Assembly: GCF_015291725.1 (NCBI RefSeq)
Contig: NZ_CP030038.1
Coordinates: 1,477,001-1,541,000 of the forward strand
DNA length: 64,000 nucleotides
Direction of reading: 5' to 3'
Origin: Bradyrhizobium sp. CCBAU 51765
Lineage (GTDB): Bacteria > Pseudomonadota > Alphaproteobacteria > Rhizobiales > Xanthobacteraceae
Shown here: piece after piece, positions 36,470-45,340 of the stretch
Numbering within the stretch: the first letter of the stretch is position 1
How the letters are laid out: each line of letters begins with the position of its first letter
Made by a program: the position numbers and the translations under genes
Notes under the pieces: model-generated
What the model saw: only the letters and a program-made list of their open reading frames with translations
Database searches by the model: none
What the model was told of the DNA's origin: nothing

Positions 36470-37399
36470 ATGCCGGTCCCCATTCTCCTGGTGACGGGCT
36501 TTTTGGGGGCGGGCAAGACCACGGTCGTCAACCATCTGCTGGCGCATGCGCAGGGGCGGCGCATCGCCGCCGTGGTCAACGATTTCGGCGCGATCAACAT
36601 CGACGCGGAGCTGATCGCGGGCGCCAGTGACGGCGTGGTCAGCCTTGCCAATGGCTGCATCTGCTGCTCGCTCGAGGGCGATCTGTTGCGCACGCTCTCG
36701 ACGCTTCTGCGGCGTGATCCCAAGCCTGAGTATATTGTCATCGAGACCAGCGGCGTCGCCGATCCCGCCGACATCGTCCGCAATCTGATGGACCCGGTGA
36801 TCCTGCGCGAGGCGCCGCTGGAGACGGTGCTCTGCGTGATGGATGCGACGGCGCCGCCCGCTGCACTTGAAGATGCGCTGCATCGATCGCAGCTGCGCGT
36901 CGCCGATATCGTGGCGCTCAGCAAGCTGGATCTGGCCGATGCGGACGCGGGAGCACGCATGCGCGCGGCGATCCGTGCGCTGCGTATTCCCGCGGTCGTG
37001 GTCGATGCGCAGCATGGCGAGATTCCTGCCGCACTGCTGTTTCCCGCGGAAATCGATCGTCCGGCCGCGCCGCGTGACGTGGGCCCGCGGCGGCCGGCAG
37101 AGGAGCGCTTCGAGACGCTGAGCTGGACCTCGGACAAGCCGGTCTCGCTGCCGCGTTTGCAGCAGGCCATCAACCGCCTGGCGCCGAAGCTCGCGCGCGC
37201 AAAAGGCTTGTTCGAGACGATCGAGCAGCCCGGTCGCATGATGGTGTTTCAGTTCGCCGGCGGTCGCGCCACGCTCGCACCCGGCGATGCGCCGGCGGCG
37301 GGCGCGCCGCGGACACGGATCGTCTTCATCGCCGAGCTCGGGGTGCTCTCGAAGGCGGAGCTCGACGGCATCATGAAAGCGTGCGTTGCGGGCGGTTAG
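36470..37399 (+). CDS. COG0523/CobW-family GTPase, probable metal chaperone
   Basis: 309 aa. The P-loop is GAGKTT at 13-18. The metal-binding CICC motif lies at Cys63, 65 and 66, the family hallmark. Switch and G3 regions follow (VIETSGVADPADIV), and SKLDL stands for the NKxD motif. The C-terminal CobW_C domain (about 205-300) is present, but no His-rich tail is visible. Members load metals into specific enzymes or manage zinc and cobalt. The 3-bp spacing to the deacylase gene makes that zinc amidohydrolase the obvious client. A role in cobalamin synthesis is less likely, as no cob genes are near. Confidence 0.9.
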   Translation: MPVPILLVTGFLGAGKTTVVNHLLAHAQGRRIAAVVNDFGAINIDAELIAGASDGVVSLANGCICCSLEGDLLRTLSTLLRRDPKPEYIVIETSGVADPADIVRNLMDPVILREAPLETVLCVMDATAPPAALEDALHRSQLRVADIVALSKLDLADADAGARMRAAIRALRIPAVVVDAQHGEIPAALLFPAEIDRPAAPRDVGPRRPAEERFETLSWTSDKPVSLPRLQQAINRLAPKLARAKGLFETIEQPGRMMVFQFAGGRATLAPGDAPAAGAPRTRIVFIAELGVLSKAELDGIMKACVAGG

Positions 37400-37447
37400 C
37401 GCGATCCGCACCGATCGCACGCGGATCAGCTCAAATCGGGCGCCGCC

Positions 37448-37843
37448 TCAATCCTCGACCGGCAGTGCATCCCCATGCGCATACCAATCCGCGCGGGAAG
37501 TCCAGTGCACATGCCGGTCTGGTGTCGCGTCCAGCTTCTCGTCGAACGCGCCGGCATGGATGATCGCCTCGCGTCCGCTGCGCGTGAGGTGCGGCATCGG
37601 GCTGCCGCAGATCTTGCAGAAGGCGGTGGCAAAGCTCCGCGCGTTGGGCAGGTCGAAGCGCATGACGGATGTTTCACCGCGCAGCCATCGCAGTGCTTGC
37701 GCCTTCACGATCACCTCGCAGGAATGCGCCGTCCCGGTTGCCTTGCGGCAGCGCGAGCAATGGCAATTGAGGAAACGCTCGAACGGTCCTTCGACCTCGA
37801 AGGCGATCTCGCCGCACAGGCAGCTCCCGCGGAAGACGGCCAT
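37448..37843 (-). CDS. GFA-family protein (CENP-V/GFA zinc-binding fold)
   Basis: 131 aa from ATG 37843, which has a strong GGGGGAG. Zinc ligands are visible as CLC (Cys8/10), CHCSRC (Cys27/29/32) and CKIC further on, the full glutathione-dependent-formaldehyde-activating family pattern. Most members have no proven activity, and glutathione-formaldehyde adduct formation is known only for the founding enzyme. The start follows the stop of the upstream small gene by one base, so the two are coupled. Confidence 0.9.
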   Translation of the reverse strand: MAVFRGSCLCGEIAFEVEGPFERFLNCHCSRCRKATGTAHSCEVIVKAQALRWLRGETSVMRFDLPNARSFATAFCKICGSPMPHLTRSGREAIIHAGAFDEKLDATPDRHVHWTSRADWYAHGDALPVED

Positions 37844-37844
37844 G

Positions 37845-38213
37845 TCACTCCCCCTCCGGCTCGACCGGCTTCTCGGCCGCCTCTTCGTGGACCGACGGGG
37901 CACCGTGCGCGCCGCGCAGCCGGATCATGGTGTCGATCACGTCGACGTCGATCTTCAGCATGTCGAGATCGCGCGTCATCTCGCGCACCTCCTGACCCTT
38001 GCGCGCCAGCTCTTCCGACACGTCGACCGCCATCTTGCGCTCGGTCACGTTGCCCTGCGTGTTGACGAACAGTTTGGCGCGCATCCATTCCAGCCGCGCC
38101 CGCTGCGTGTCGCGCTCGAACTTCTTCTCGGCGTAGCGGCGCCGCGCCTCGGCATAGGCGCCGATCAGCGCGGTCTCCGGCAGGCTCCACAATTGCTCGA
38201 CCGACATGGTCAT
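37845..38213 (-). CDS. Small coiled-coil hypothetical protein
   Basis: 122 aa (120 if started at the ATG at 38207). It is almost entirely helical and charged (EARRRYAEKKFERDTQRARL, then LARKGQEVREMTRDLDMLKI), so a dimeric coiled coil is likely. No signal peptide or catalytic motif. Its stop abuts the GFA gene start on the same strand, suggesting one transcript, but nothing links the functions. Unknown. Confidence 0.7.
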   Translation of the reverse strand: MTMSVEQLWSLPETALIGAYAEARRRYAEKKFERDTQRARLEWMRAKLFVNTQGNVTERKMAVDVSEELARKGQEVREMTRDLDMLKIDVDVIDTMIRLRGAHGAPSVHEEAAEKPVEPEGE

Positions 38214-38454
38214 GCCGCTCAGGTCCCGGGTTTTGCATCGGCGGGAGTCCTCTCCCGCACCCCATCAGACCTTTCCGGCGGTCAATTCTCAAGAGGGGAC
38301 CGCCCCAATCGTGCGGTGCCATCCAGAACGACGATCCCAGCGGTGGTTGCGCTGGGATCGTCTGGAGGTTTCATGGAGGGCATCGAGCACTGCGCCTCCA
38401 TGGCGACATGATAACGCAAGGCCGCTCCAGATGCGACTGGAACCCGTCCAAGCG

Positions 38455-38925
38455 TCAGCAGAACGCCAGCGCGTTGACCGCCCGCGTGGTCGCAATCTCG
38501 TTCTCATTGCCGACGAACTGGCAGACGACGGATTCGAGCTCGCCCGGCTGCTTGCGGCGGGCCGTCGCCAGCAGCCGCATCAACTCGGTTTCGTCCTTCG
38601 ACAGGCGCCGGCAGGACGGCGGCATGAAGCACAGCTCGCATGGCCGGCCGCTACGCAGGATCCTGACGAGTGCGGCAGCCCGTGCGACCAGCAGCGGGCT
38701 GTCGGCAACGCCGGGTGCCTCGTCCGCGAAGCGATACGCCGCTTCCCAGCAATCGGAAGCGCCGGTGGCGTAGGCCGCTCCGATGAACCGGCAAAGCGAC
38801 AGTGCGATACGGCAGAAGTCATCGTAGCCTTCGACGCTTCGTGGCGCCGCAAGCGCAGCCTGAAGCGGACAGAGCTGCGACCGGCCGGCGTCCGGGACTG
38901 CAAGGGAATCGCATGCATCCTGCAT
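38455..38925 (-). CDS. Hypothetical protein with scattered cysteines
   Basis: 156 aa from the ATG at 38925 (GGGAAC upstream). Helical, with Cys in pairs or spaced (CELCFMPPSC near residue 100) that might bind metal. The C-terminal part (LSKDETELMRLLATARRK) is amphipathic. It lies 14 bp downstream of another Cys-containing small gene on the same strand. I do not recognise the family. The frame that extends to 39612 is rejected because it would overlap that gene. Confidence 0.65.
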   Translation of the reverse strand: MQDACDSLAVPDAGRSQLCPLQAALAAPRSVEGYDDFCRIALSLCRFIGAAYATGASDCWEAAYRFADEAPGVADSPLLVARAAALVRILRSGRPCELCFMPPSCRRLSKDETELMRLLATARRKQPGELESVVCQFVGNENEIATTRAVNALAFC

Positions 38926-38939
38926 CGTGAATGTTCCCG

Positions 38940-39440
38940 TCAGTGTAGCGTGGGGCTTCCGACCAGCCGGGTCTTCATCGCCATCATCTGGTCTTGGTCG
39001 AAAGACCGCACCTGCCGGTCGGGCAGGATGAGACCGGCCATGCGGAAGATCGTTGCAAGCCCCTGGACCGGCGCAAGCGCCCAATCGGCGCCGACGGGCG
39101 GCAGCCAGCACTCGAATTGCTCGCGGGCGACCTCGAACCGTTCCTGCTGCGCAGCGGCAATGGCACGCAGGAGTCCGTGCTCGCTGTCCGACATGCGTGG
39201 ACAGGTCGGGCAATGCACTTCGATGGCCGTATGGGCCGTGCAGGCGAAGATCTCGATGATGGACTCCAGCGAGGGCCCGGCGTCGCCCACGCGGAAATGG
39301 TCGTACACCTCCTTGATGTCGGCCGCGGTCGGAACGGCGCCTCCGCGGCGTGCCTTCGCCCTGAAACCCCAGATGAAGAGCCGCTCCGCTGCGCTCAGCG
39401 CAGGAAGATTGAGGGGCCTGGTATGTGTCGATTGATGCAT
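38940..39440 (-). CDS. Hypothetical protein with a CPTC motif
   Basis: 166 aa from ATG 39440. A HCPTCP motif near residue 75 is preceded by IEIFACTAHTAIEVH. The C-terminus (QDQMMAMKTRLVG) is helical. No membrane segment. It may bind zinc through CPTC and nearby His/Cys. It forms a tight two-gene unit with the 156-aa gene, where the same kind of Cys spacing recurs. Function unknown. It lies upstream of, and on the same strand as, the GFA gene group but 1 kb away. Confidence 0.65.
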   Translation of the reverse strand: MHQSTHTRPLNLPALSAAERLFIWGFRAKARRGGAVPTAADIKEVYDHFRVGDAGPSLESIIEIFACTAHTAIEVHCPTCPRMSDSEHGLLRAIAAAQQERFEVAREQFECWLPPVGADWALAPVQGLATIFRMAGLILPDRQVRSFDQDQMMAMKTRLVGSPTLH

Positions 39441-39636
39441 TGAGCCTCTGGCCTTTGGCTGCGCGCGCGGCAGAGCTGGCGCGGATGATCTGCGCCGATC
39501 GTTCCGCCAGAGACCCTTCCAAGTCAACGCTCGGAGAGGCGATGTCGAGGTGTTCTAGATTGGAAGCACTCGTATCTCGGAAGCAGCGATCGCTGCAGGA
39601 CAACGTCAGCACGCTCGTTGCGGGTGTGCGGGCCGC

Positions 39637-40536
39637 CTAGCGCGCGACTCTGCGAAAATGCGCCGCGATGTCGGCGCGTGTTGCGACCCAGACCCGGCCC
39701 TCCAGCCGCGCCAACTCGGCCAGAATGGTCTTCACTGCGCGGAAGCGCGCCGGGCGGCCGCAAATGCGCAGATGAAATCCGACCGACAGCATCGCGGAGC
39801 GGCCGCGCTCTGCCTCCTCGACCAGCGTGGTGAGTGCGGCGCTGACATAGTTTGAAAAATCCTCCGGCTGCACAAAGCCGTTCGGGTGAAAGAACTTCAT
39901 GTCGTTGGTGTCGAAGCCATAGGGCAGGACCAGCATCGCTCCCTGTGGCGACCGGCTCCAATAGGGCAGATCGTCGTCGAGCGCGTTGGAATCGTAGGCG
40001 AAGCCGAGCCCGATCAGGATGTCGCGCGTCCATGCGCTCTGACTGCCGCGCGACATGAAGCCGACCGGCGTGAGGCCGGTCGCGCGGGCGATGACGTCGC
40101 GCGTCTTCTCAATGTCACGGCGTTCCGTCTCGGCATGCCCATAGAGCGCGTGCGGCAGCCAGCGCCAGCCGTGCACCGCCGGTTCGTGGCCGGCCTCGAC
40201 CACGGCGCGGGCAAGCTCCGGTACACGCTCGACGGCGCGGCCGCACATCATGAAGGTGGAACGGATCCCGGCCTCGGTAAAGGCGTCGAGGAATCGCCAC
40301 AGGCCGGCGCGCATGCCATAGTCGAACACCTGTTCCTGCACGAGATCGCGCACGCCCGGCGGCGATGTCGAGGCGACCTCGCCATAGTGCTCCGTCTCCG
40401 CATCGCCTTGCTCGACAGCGAGCTCGGCGCCCTCCTCGAAATTCACCACCAGCGACACCGCGACGCGGGCGCCGTTCGGCCAGACGATATCGGGACGGGC
40501 TCGGCCATATCCGCGAAGATCGCGTTCGATCGGCAT
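39637..40536 (-). CDS. Polysaccharide deacetylase family protein, PuuE/allantoinase-like
   Basis: 299 aa NodB-fold protein. The start RDLRGYGRARPDIVWPNGARVAV and the VNFEEGAE segment are the pattern of cofactor-independent allantoinase (PuuE)-type proteins, in which the usual NodB Asp is replaced by Glu. Further family parts are FMMCGRAVERVP, the H-W segment GHEPAVHGWRW and a late FHLRICGRP. Substrates in the group include allantoin and related ureides, and others are unknown. It is the last gene of the ABC transporter operon, 2 bp after a permease gene, so the imported solute is probably its substrate or precursor. Confidence 0.85.
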   Translation of the reverse strand: MPIERDLRGYGRARPDIVWPNGARVAVSLVVNFEEGAELAVEQGDAETEHYGEVASTSPPGVRDLVQEQVFDYGMRAGLWRFLDAFTEAGIRSTFMMCGRAVERVPELARAVVEAGHEPAVHGWRWLPHALYGHAETERRDIEKTRDVIARATGLTPVGFMSRGSQSAWTRDILIGLGFAYDSNALDDDLPYWSRSPQGAMLVLPYGFDTNDMKFFHPNGFVQPEDFSNYVSAALTTLVEEAERGRSAMLSVGFHLRICGRPARFRAVKTILAELARLEGRVWVATRADIAAHFRRVAR

Positions 40537-40538
40537 GA

Positions 40539-41348
40539 TCAGCGGCTCCCGATCTGGCGGCTGACGCCGCCGAAGATCTCGGCGCAGACGAGGCCGGCGA
40601 GGGTCAGCAGCACGATCACGCCGGAGACGGCGGCGACGCGCACGTCGAGACTGCCTTCGAGGATCGCCCAGAGCTTGATCGGCAGGACCTCGCTGCGCGC
40701 GTCGGCGAGGAACAGCGACACCGGAACATTGTCGAAGGAGGTGAGGAACGCGACGAAGCAGCTTGCGACGATGCCGCGGCGGATCAGCGGCAGCGTGACG
40801 CGCCGGAAGGTGTACCAGCGGCTGGCGCCCAGGCTCAGCGAGCAGGTGATCAGCACCGGATTGAGCTGCTGCACCGAGGCGCTGACCATCCGGATGACGA
40901 AGGGTACGCAGATGATGGCGTGGCCGAGTACCAGCGTCGCTGCCGACAGGCGGATGCCGAGCAGGTTGAAGACCAGCAGCAGCGACAGGCCGAAGGCCAT
41001 CGCCGGCAGGACCATCGGCGACATGAACAGGGCGTCAAGGACGCGCGCGATCTTCAACCGGCTCCGTGCCAGTCCGAGTGCCGCCGCGCCGCCCAGCACT
41101 GCGGAAAGAATCGTCGCCGCCGCTGCGACCTTGAGACTCGTCAACGCGGGCTCGACGATTTCCTGCGATTGCAGCAGCTCGACATACCAGCGCAGCGACC
41201 AGCTCGGCGGCGGGAATTTCAGCGTGATGCCGCCGGTGAAGGAAATGATCAGCACGACCAGCGTCGGTGCCAGCAGCAGCAGCATCCCGAAGCCGGTGAT
41301 GGCACCAATGATGCCGGAATAGGCGCGATCAATCAGGCTACGCTGCAT
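40539..41348 (-). CDS. ABC transporter permease (PotC-like)
   Basis: 269 aa from ATG 41348, which overlaps the upstream permease stop by 11 bp. Six transmembrane helices are seen, with the EAA-loop region near SLGASRWYTFRRVTLPLIRRGI. This is the inner-membrane half of a spermidine/putrescine-type (PotABCD-like) importer, paired with the next gene. A start at 41390 would add residues with no family resemblance. Confidence 0.9.
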   Translation of the reverse strand: MQRSLIDRAYSGIIGAITGFGMLLLLAPTLVVLIISFTGGITLKFPPPSWSLRWYVELLQSQEIVEPALTSLKVAAAATILSAVLGGAAALGLARSRLKIARVLDALFMSPMVLPAMAFGLSLLLVFNLLGIRLSAATLVLGHAIICVPFVIRMVSASVQQLNPVLITCSLSLGASRWYTFRRVTLPLIRRGIVASCFVAFLTSFDNVPVSLFLADARSEVLPIKLWAILEGSLDVRVAAVSGVIVLLTLAGLVCAEIFGGVSRQIGSR

Positions 41349-42195
41349 CGACGCCTCGCACATAGCGGCGCGACAGCGCGCCGATCGCAAAGACGATGCC
41401 GGTTACGGCCAGCGTGAAAATCAGCGATAGCGCCGCCGAGAACGGCCAGTCCTGCACGCCGACCGCCTGCTGGTAAATATAGGAGGGCATCAGGATAATG
41501 CGCCCGCCGCCGACCAGCGTCTGGGTGATGAAGGCGGTCGCAGCGGCAGCGAAGACGAGCAGCCAGCCGGCGATGGCGCCCGGCAGCGTCAGCGGCAGGA
41601 TGATGGTGATGAAGACGCGTGCGCGGCTTGCGCCCAAACCTTCAGCCGCGCGCGTCAGATTGCCGTCGAGCCTCAGCAGGCTGTTGATGACAGGCAGCGC
41701 CATCAGAGGCAGCTGGATCTGGGTCAGCGCCAGAACCATGCCCTCCCAAGTGTAGAGCAGGCGCGCCGGGGCCTGCCAGAGCCCGAGCGACAGCATCGCG
41801 GTGTTGATGATGCCGTCGCGGCCGAGGAGGACGATCCAGGCGAAGGTACGCACCACCGTGCTGGTCAGGAGCGGCAGCATGATCAGGAACGTGATCAAGG
41901 TGCGCATGAGCTGGCCGCTCGCGGCGTAAACAAGTGCGAGAGGGTAGGCGAGGACCAGCGTCGCCAATGCGACCTCCGTCCCCAGCCAAAGCGTGTCCGT
42001 CAGCACCTTGATGCTGAACGGGTCCGAGAAGAAGCGCAGATATTGCGCCAGCGACAGCTCTGCGAACTGCGGTGTGCGGAACAGACTGATCGCGACAAGC
42101 GCGATCAGTGGCAGCACGAAGGCGGCCAGGAACAACGCCGCCAGTGGGATCACCGGCAGCATTTGTCGTGATGCAGTCGTGCTTGCCGGCGTCAT
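41338..42195 (-). CDS. ABC transporter permease (PotB-like)
   Basis: 285 aa, six transmembrane helices. The EAA loop lies near EGLGASRARVFITIILPLTL. It forms the permease dimer with the PotC-like protein. Its ATG directly follows the TAA stop of the binding-protein gene with no spacer. The family also carries opine and other amine or amide compounds, so the substrate is not fixed by sequence. Confidence 0.9.
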   Translation of the reverse strand: MTPASTTASRQMLPVIPLAALFLAAFVLPLIALVAISLFRTPQFAELSLAQYLRFFSDPFSIKVLTDTLWLGTEVALATLVLAYPLALVYAASGQLMRTLITFLIMLPLLTSTVVRTFAWIVLLGRDGIINTAMLSLGLWQAPARLLYTWEGMVLALTQIQLPLMALPVINSLLRLDGNLTRAAEGLGASRARVFITIILPLTLPGAIAGWLLVFAAAATAFITQTLVGGGRIILMPSYIYQQAVGVQDWPFSAALSLIFTLAVTGIVFAIGALSRRYVRGVDAA

Positions 42196-43245
42196 TTAGA
42201 TCTTCACTTCCTTGCTGAAGCGGGTGATCCATTCGCCGCGCAGCGGCTGGAACTTGGTCCAGTCGAGCAGCACATTGCTGGCAATGAGGTCGTCGAGGCT
42301 CTTGGCGACGGTGAGATTGGCGCCGGTCAGCGCCACCTTGCCGTTGGTCGGCATCATCATCCAGGGCGCCGCTTCGAGGCCTTTCTGCGTTTCGACCGAC
42401 ATCACCGTGTCGAGATAGTCCAGCACCGCCTTCGGATCCTGGTTGTTCTTGACGATCTGGGCGCTGGTGCGGATCACGACCGCGCCGGATTTCGGCTTGG
42501 CGAAGGCGATGTCGACGCCCTTGGCGGCGAGCAGCGCCACGTTGTTCCAGAAATTGAAGGCGATATCGATCTCGCCCTGCTGGAACAGCGCAGCCAGCGC
42601 GCCGGGCGAAGCCGCGATCGCACCGACGTTGGGCAGCAGCTTCTTCATGGCCTCGAAGGCCGGCTCGATATTGGTCTCGGAACCGCCATTGAGCTTCGCG
42701 ATCTCGACCATGAAGGCGGTGCCGAGGCTCGACCCCAGGCCGGTGATGCCGACGCGGCCCTTGTATTCCGGTTTCCAAAGATCCTCCCACGAGGTCGGCG
42801 GCGTCGTGATCTTCTTCGGATTGTAAGCGATGCCGATCAATTGCGCGGTGATGACAGGGGCGTAGCCGTCGGGATGGCGGAATGCGCTGGGGATATCGGC
42901 ATATGACTTCGACCGCTCGACCGGAAATTTCTCCAGCACGCCGCTCGCGATCGCCGGGATCAGCGGCCCCTCGTCGAACAGCACGACGTCGAAGGGGGGC
43001 GTGTTGCGCGAGGCCTGGATCTTGCCGATCTGGTCGACGCCGAGCAGGGGCGTAAAGGTGACACCGCCGTCGCTGGACTTCTTGAAGGCCGGCCCGACCA
43101 CCGCGCGGAAGGCTTCGTCGAAACTGCCGGGATAGGTCGTTGCCACGATCGAGGGGGCCGCGCGTGATGATGTCGGCCATCCGAGACTGGCTGCCGCAAG
43201 CGCGGCCGAACCTGTGGTGAGCAGCGATCTCCGAGATAGGCTCAT
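42196..43245 (-). CDS. ABC transporter substrate-binding protein (PotD-like)
   Basis: 349 aa from ATG 43245, preceded by AAGGAG. A twin-arginine-like RRSLLTTG signal (about 1-28, to SSRA) precedes a periplasmic binding fold of the polyamine/thiamine/iron cluster (PGSFDEAFRAVVGPAFKK, then SWEDLWKPEYKGRVGI). It delivers the solute to the permeases. Ligand unknown; the clustering with a PuuE-type hydrolase points to a nitrogen compound such as a ureide. Confidence 0.9.
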   Translation of the reverse strand: MSLSRRSLLTTGSAALAAASLGWPTSSRAAPSIVATTYPGSFDEAFRAVVGPAFKKSSDGGVTFTPLLGVDQIGKIQASRNTPPFDVVLFDEGPLIPAIASGVLEKFPVERSKSYADIPSAFRHPDGYAPVITAQLIGIAYNPKKITTPPTSWEDLWKPEYKGRVGITGLGSSLGTAFMVEIAKLNGGSETNIEPAFEAMKKLLPNVGAIAASPGALAALFQQGEIDIAFNFWNNVALLAAKGVDIAFAKPKSGAVVIRTSAQIVKNNQDPKAVLDYLDTVMSVETQKGLEAAPWMMMPTNGKVALTGANLTVAKSLDDLIASNVLLDWTKFQPLRGEWITRFSKEVKI

Positions 43246-43246
43246 G

Positions 43247-44368
43247 TCAAACACTCCTTTGCTGATGCTTGGAAACGTCGTCGACTGGCGTGCTGAAGAT
43301 GCTGACGCGCGAGACGTCGGAGATCGCGAGCCAGGCCATGTCACCGGCCTGTACTTTCGCGAGGCCGGAGGCGCGGGCCTGGCTGACCTTCACGGCTTCG
43401 CCGGTCGCGGTGACGCCCTCGGTGACGCTGACGGCGCCGAGCGGCACGGTGGCGCGGATCGTGACGGGGATCGCGCCGGGCCGCTCGGCGTCGAACGTGA
43501 TGTTTTCGGGCCGGACCGAGATCGTCACCGGCGTGCCGCGCCTGCGCTGGGCCGACCGGCCGAGATCGATTTCGGGCCCGGCGTCCAGCTGCACGCGATC
43601 CGTGTCGGTGACGGTGCCGCGTAGGAGATTGGTGTGGCCGATGAAGCTCGAGATGAACAGGCTTGCCGGTCGGTCGTAGAGCGCGTCCGGGCTGTCGATC
43701 TGCTCGATGCGTCCCTTGTTCAGTACGACGATGCGGTCGGCCATCGACAGCGCCTCCTCCTGGTCGTGCGTGACGATGATGGAGGTGACGCCAAAGGTCT
43801 TCAGCAGGCTCTTGATCTCGATCTGCATATCGAGGCGCAGATTTTTGTCGAGCGCCGAGAACGGCTCGTCGAGCAGGACGAGGCCCGGATCGATCGCAAG
43901 CGCCCGCGCCAGCGCGACGCGCTGCTGCTGTCCGCCGGATAGCTCTCCGGGCAGCCTTCGCGCAAACGACGCCATCTGGGCGAGGCCCAGCATCTGCTCG
44001 ACCTTTGCCGCGATCACGTCCTTCGCCGTCTTGCGCGCCCGCAGGCCATAGGCGACGTTTTCGAACACGGTCAGATGCGGAAACAGCGCATAGTTCTGAA
44101 ACACCATGCCGATGCGGCGGCGATTGGCCGGAATATGCTCGACCCGCGCGCCGTCGAAGCGCACCTCGCCCCGGGACGGACGCAGGAAGCCGGCGATGAT
44201 CTGGAGCATCGTGGTCTTGCCGCAGCCGGACGGACCGAGGAGGGCGATCAACTCGCCGGCCGCAACGGTGAGATCGATGCGGTCCAGCGCAACGGTCGCG
44301 CCGAAGGCGTGGCCGATGTCTTTCAAATCCAGCGAAAGTCCGCGTACATCGCTCAACGCCTGCTCCAT
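43247..44368 (-). CDS. ABC transporter ATP-binding protein (PotA-like)
   Basis: 373 aa. Walker A is GPSGCGKTT (45-53). The Q loop is in MVFQNYALFPH, the signature is LSGGQQQR and Walker B is LVLLDEPFSALD. The C-terminal TOBE region (about 270-350, ISVRPENI) is typical of the PotA/MalK type. It is the first gene of the five-gene operon and ends 1 bp before the binding-protein start. The operon is divergent from the GntR gene across a 200-bp region with palindromes. Confidence 0.95.
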   Translation of the reverse strand: MEQALSDVRGLSLDLKDIGHAFGATVALDRIDLTVAAGELIALLGPSGCGKTTMLQIIAGFLRPSRGEVRFDGARVEHIPANRRRIGMVFQNYALFPHLTVFENVAYGLRARKTAKDVIAAKVEQMLGLAQMASFARRLPGELSGGQQQRVALARALAIDPGLVLLDEPFSALDKNLRLDMQIEIKSLLKTFGVTSIIVTHDQEEALSMADRIVVLNKGRIEQIDSPDALYDRPASLFISSFIGHTNLLRGTVTDTDRVQLDAGPEIDLGRSAQRRRGTPVTISVRPENITFDAERPGAIPVTIRATVPLGAVSVTEGVTATGEAVKVSQARASGLAKVQAGDMAWLAISDVSRVSIFSTPVDDVSKHQQRSV

Positions 44369-44459
44369 CCTTCGCGTTGTCCTGCGCGAGGGGAGTTAGC
44401 AATCGCCGTGCCACCACGGCTCGTTCGCTAAGGCCTTGCCAGCGTTGCGATAATTTTTA

Positions 44460-44478
44460 GGCGCCAAATATTGGCGCC
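44460..44478. promoter_or_regulatory. Perfect palindrome GGCGCCAA-ATA-TTGGCGCC, probable operator
   Basis: 8-bp arms around a 3-bp spacer in the divergent promoter region between the ABC operon and the GntR gene. A second, weaker symmetric site ATATTGTAAACATTATAT (44491-44508), with a TGTnnACA core as in GntR/FadR-type operators, lies 13 bp further on. Either may bind the GntR protein encoded next door. Confidence 0.6.
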
Positions 44479-44568
44479 AATCGTATGGCTATATTGTAAA
44501 CATTATATCCGCCAGTTTGTATAAAAAATGGGCTCCGGCAGCACTCCAGAATCCTGTAAAAGAGACGC

Positions 44569-45339
44569 ATGAAGCGAACCCGTCCCGTCAAGCGCAAGCC
44601 GAAGCGCTCCGAGCCGAAGCTCAGGGAGCCGGAGGCCGCGGATCCGCGCAGCATCGACGACGATCCGGTGGTCCAGGGCATCCTGACAGCGATCAGCCAG
44701 AAGCGGCTCAAGCCGGGCGCCAAGCTCGGCGAGGACAAGCTCGCCGCGGCCTTCGGTACCACACGGATTCACATCCGCCAGGCGCTATCCCATCTCGCCT
44801 CGCGCAAGGTGGTGATGCAGATCCCCAACCGCGGCGCCTTCGTGTACCGGCCGAGCTGGGAGGAGGCGCAGGACATCTTTGCCGCGCGCCGGATCATCGA
44901 GACCGCAGCGGTCAGCGCCGCGGTCGACCGGCTGGACAAAGCCGGCAAGGCGGAGCTTAGGGCGCATATGGAGCGGGAGGCGCGTCACGATCGCAATGAC
45001 CGCTGGGCCTCGCTGTCGCTGACGGCCGAGTTCCACATCCTGGTTGCCAAGCTCGCCGGCAACCGCGTGTTGCTGGAAATGTCGCGTGAGCTGATGCTGC
45101 GAACGTCGCTGGCGATTGCGACCTTCGAGCAGCCGGGAGAGCCGGATTGCTCGCCCGACGCCCATCCCGATATCGGCGCGTTGATCCTCGCCCGCGACAA
45201 GGCCGGCGCGGTCCATGCCATGCGTCATCACATCGAGGAGATGGAGCAGCGGATCCGGCCGAAAGAAGGCGAGGATGAGGTCGACGAGCTCACCGCGATC
45301 TTCCAGGAGATCGGCGCACGGGCGCGGGCGGGCGGCTAG
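44569..45339 (+). CDS. GntR-family transcriptional regulator (FadR/FCD type)
   Basis: 256 aa. A basic N-terminal arm of about 25 residues precedes a winged HTH (about 33-95, LGEDKLAAAFGTTRIHIRQALSHLASRK). The helical FCD effector domain follows (about 105-235), with metal-type ligands in AEFHILVAKLAGN and a late MRHHIEEM. The FCD His and Asp residues needed for metal-dependent ligand binding appear present. It probably regulates the divergent ABC operon and its own operon with the racemase-like gene. Confidence 0.93.
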   Translation: MKRTRPVKRKPKRSEPKLREPEAADPRSIDDDPVVQGILTAISQKRLKPGAKLGEDKLAAAFGTTRIHIRQALSHLASRKVVMQIPNRGAFVYRPSWEEAQDIFAARRIIETAAVSAAVDRLDKAGKAELRAHMEREARHDRNDRWASLSLTAEFHILVAKLAGNRVLLEMSRELMLRTSLAIATFEQPGEPDCSPDAHPDIGALILARDKAGAVHAMRHHIEEMEQRIRPKEGEDEVDELTAIFQEIGARARAGG

Positions 45340-45340
45340 C

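Noticed and set aside
35933..37420. 495-codon minus-strand frame
   Set aside because: Antisense to the deacylase and the COG0523 GTPase, both clearly identified.
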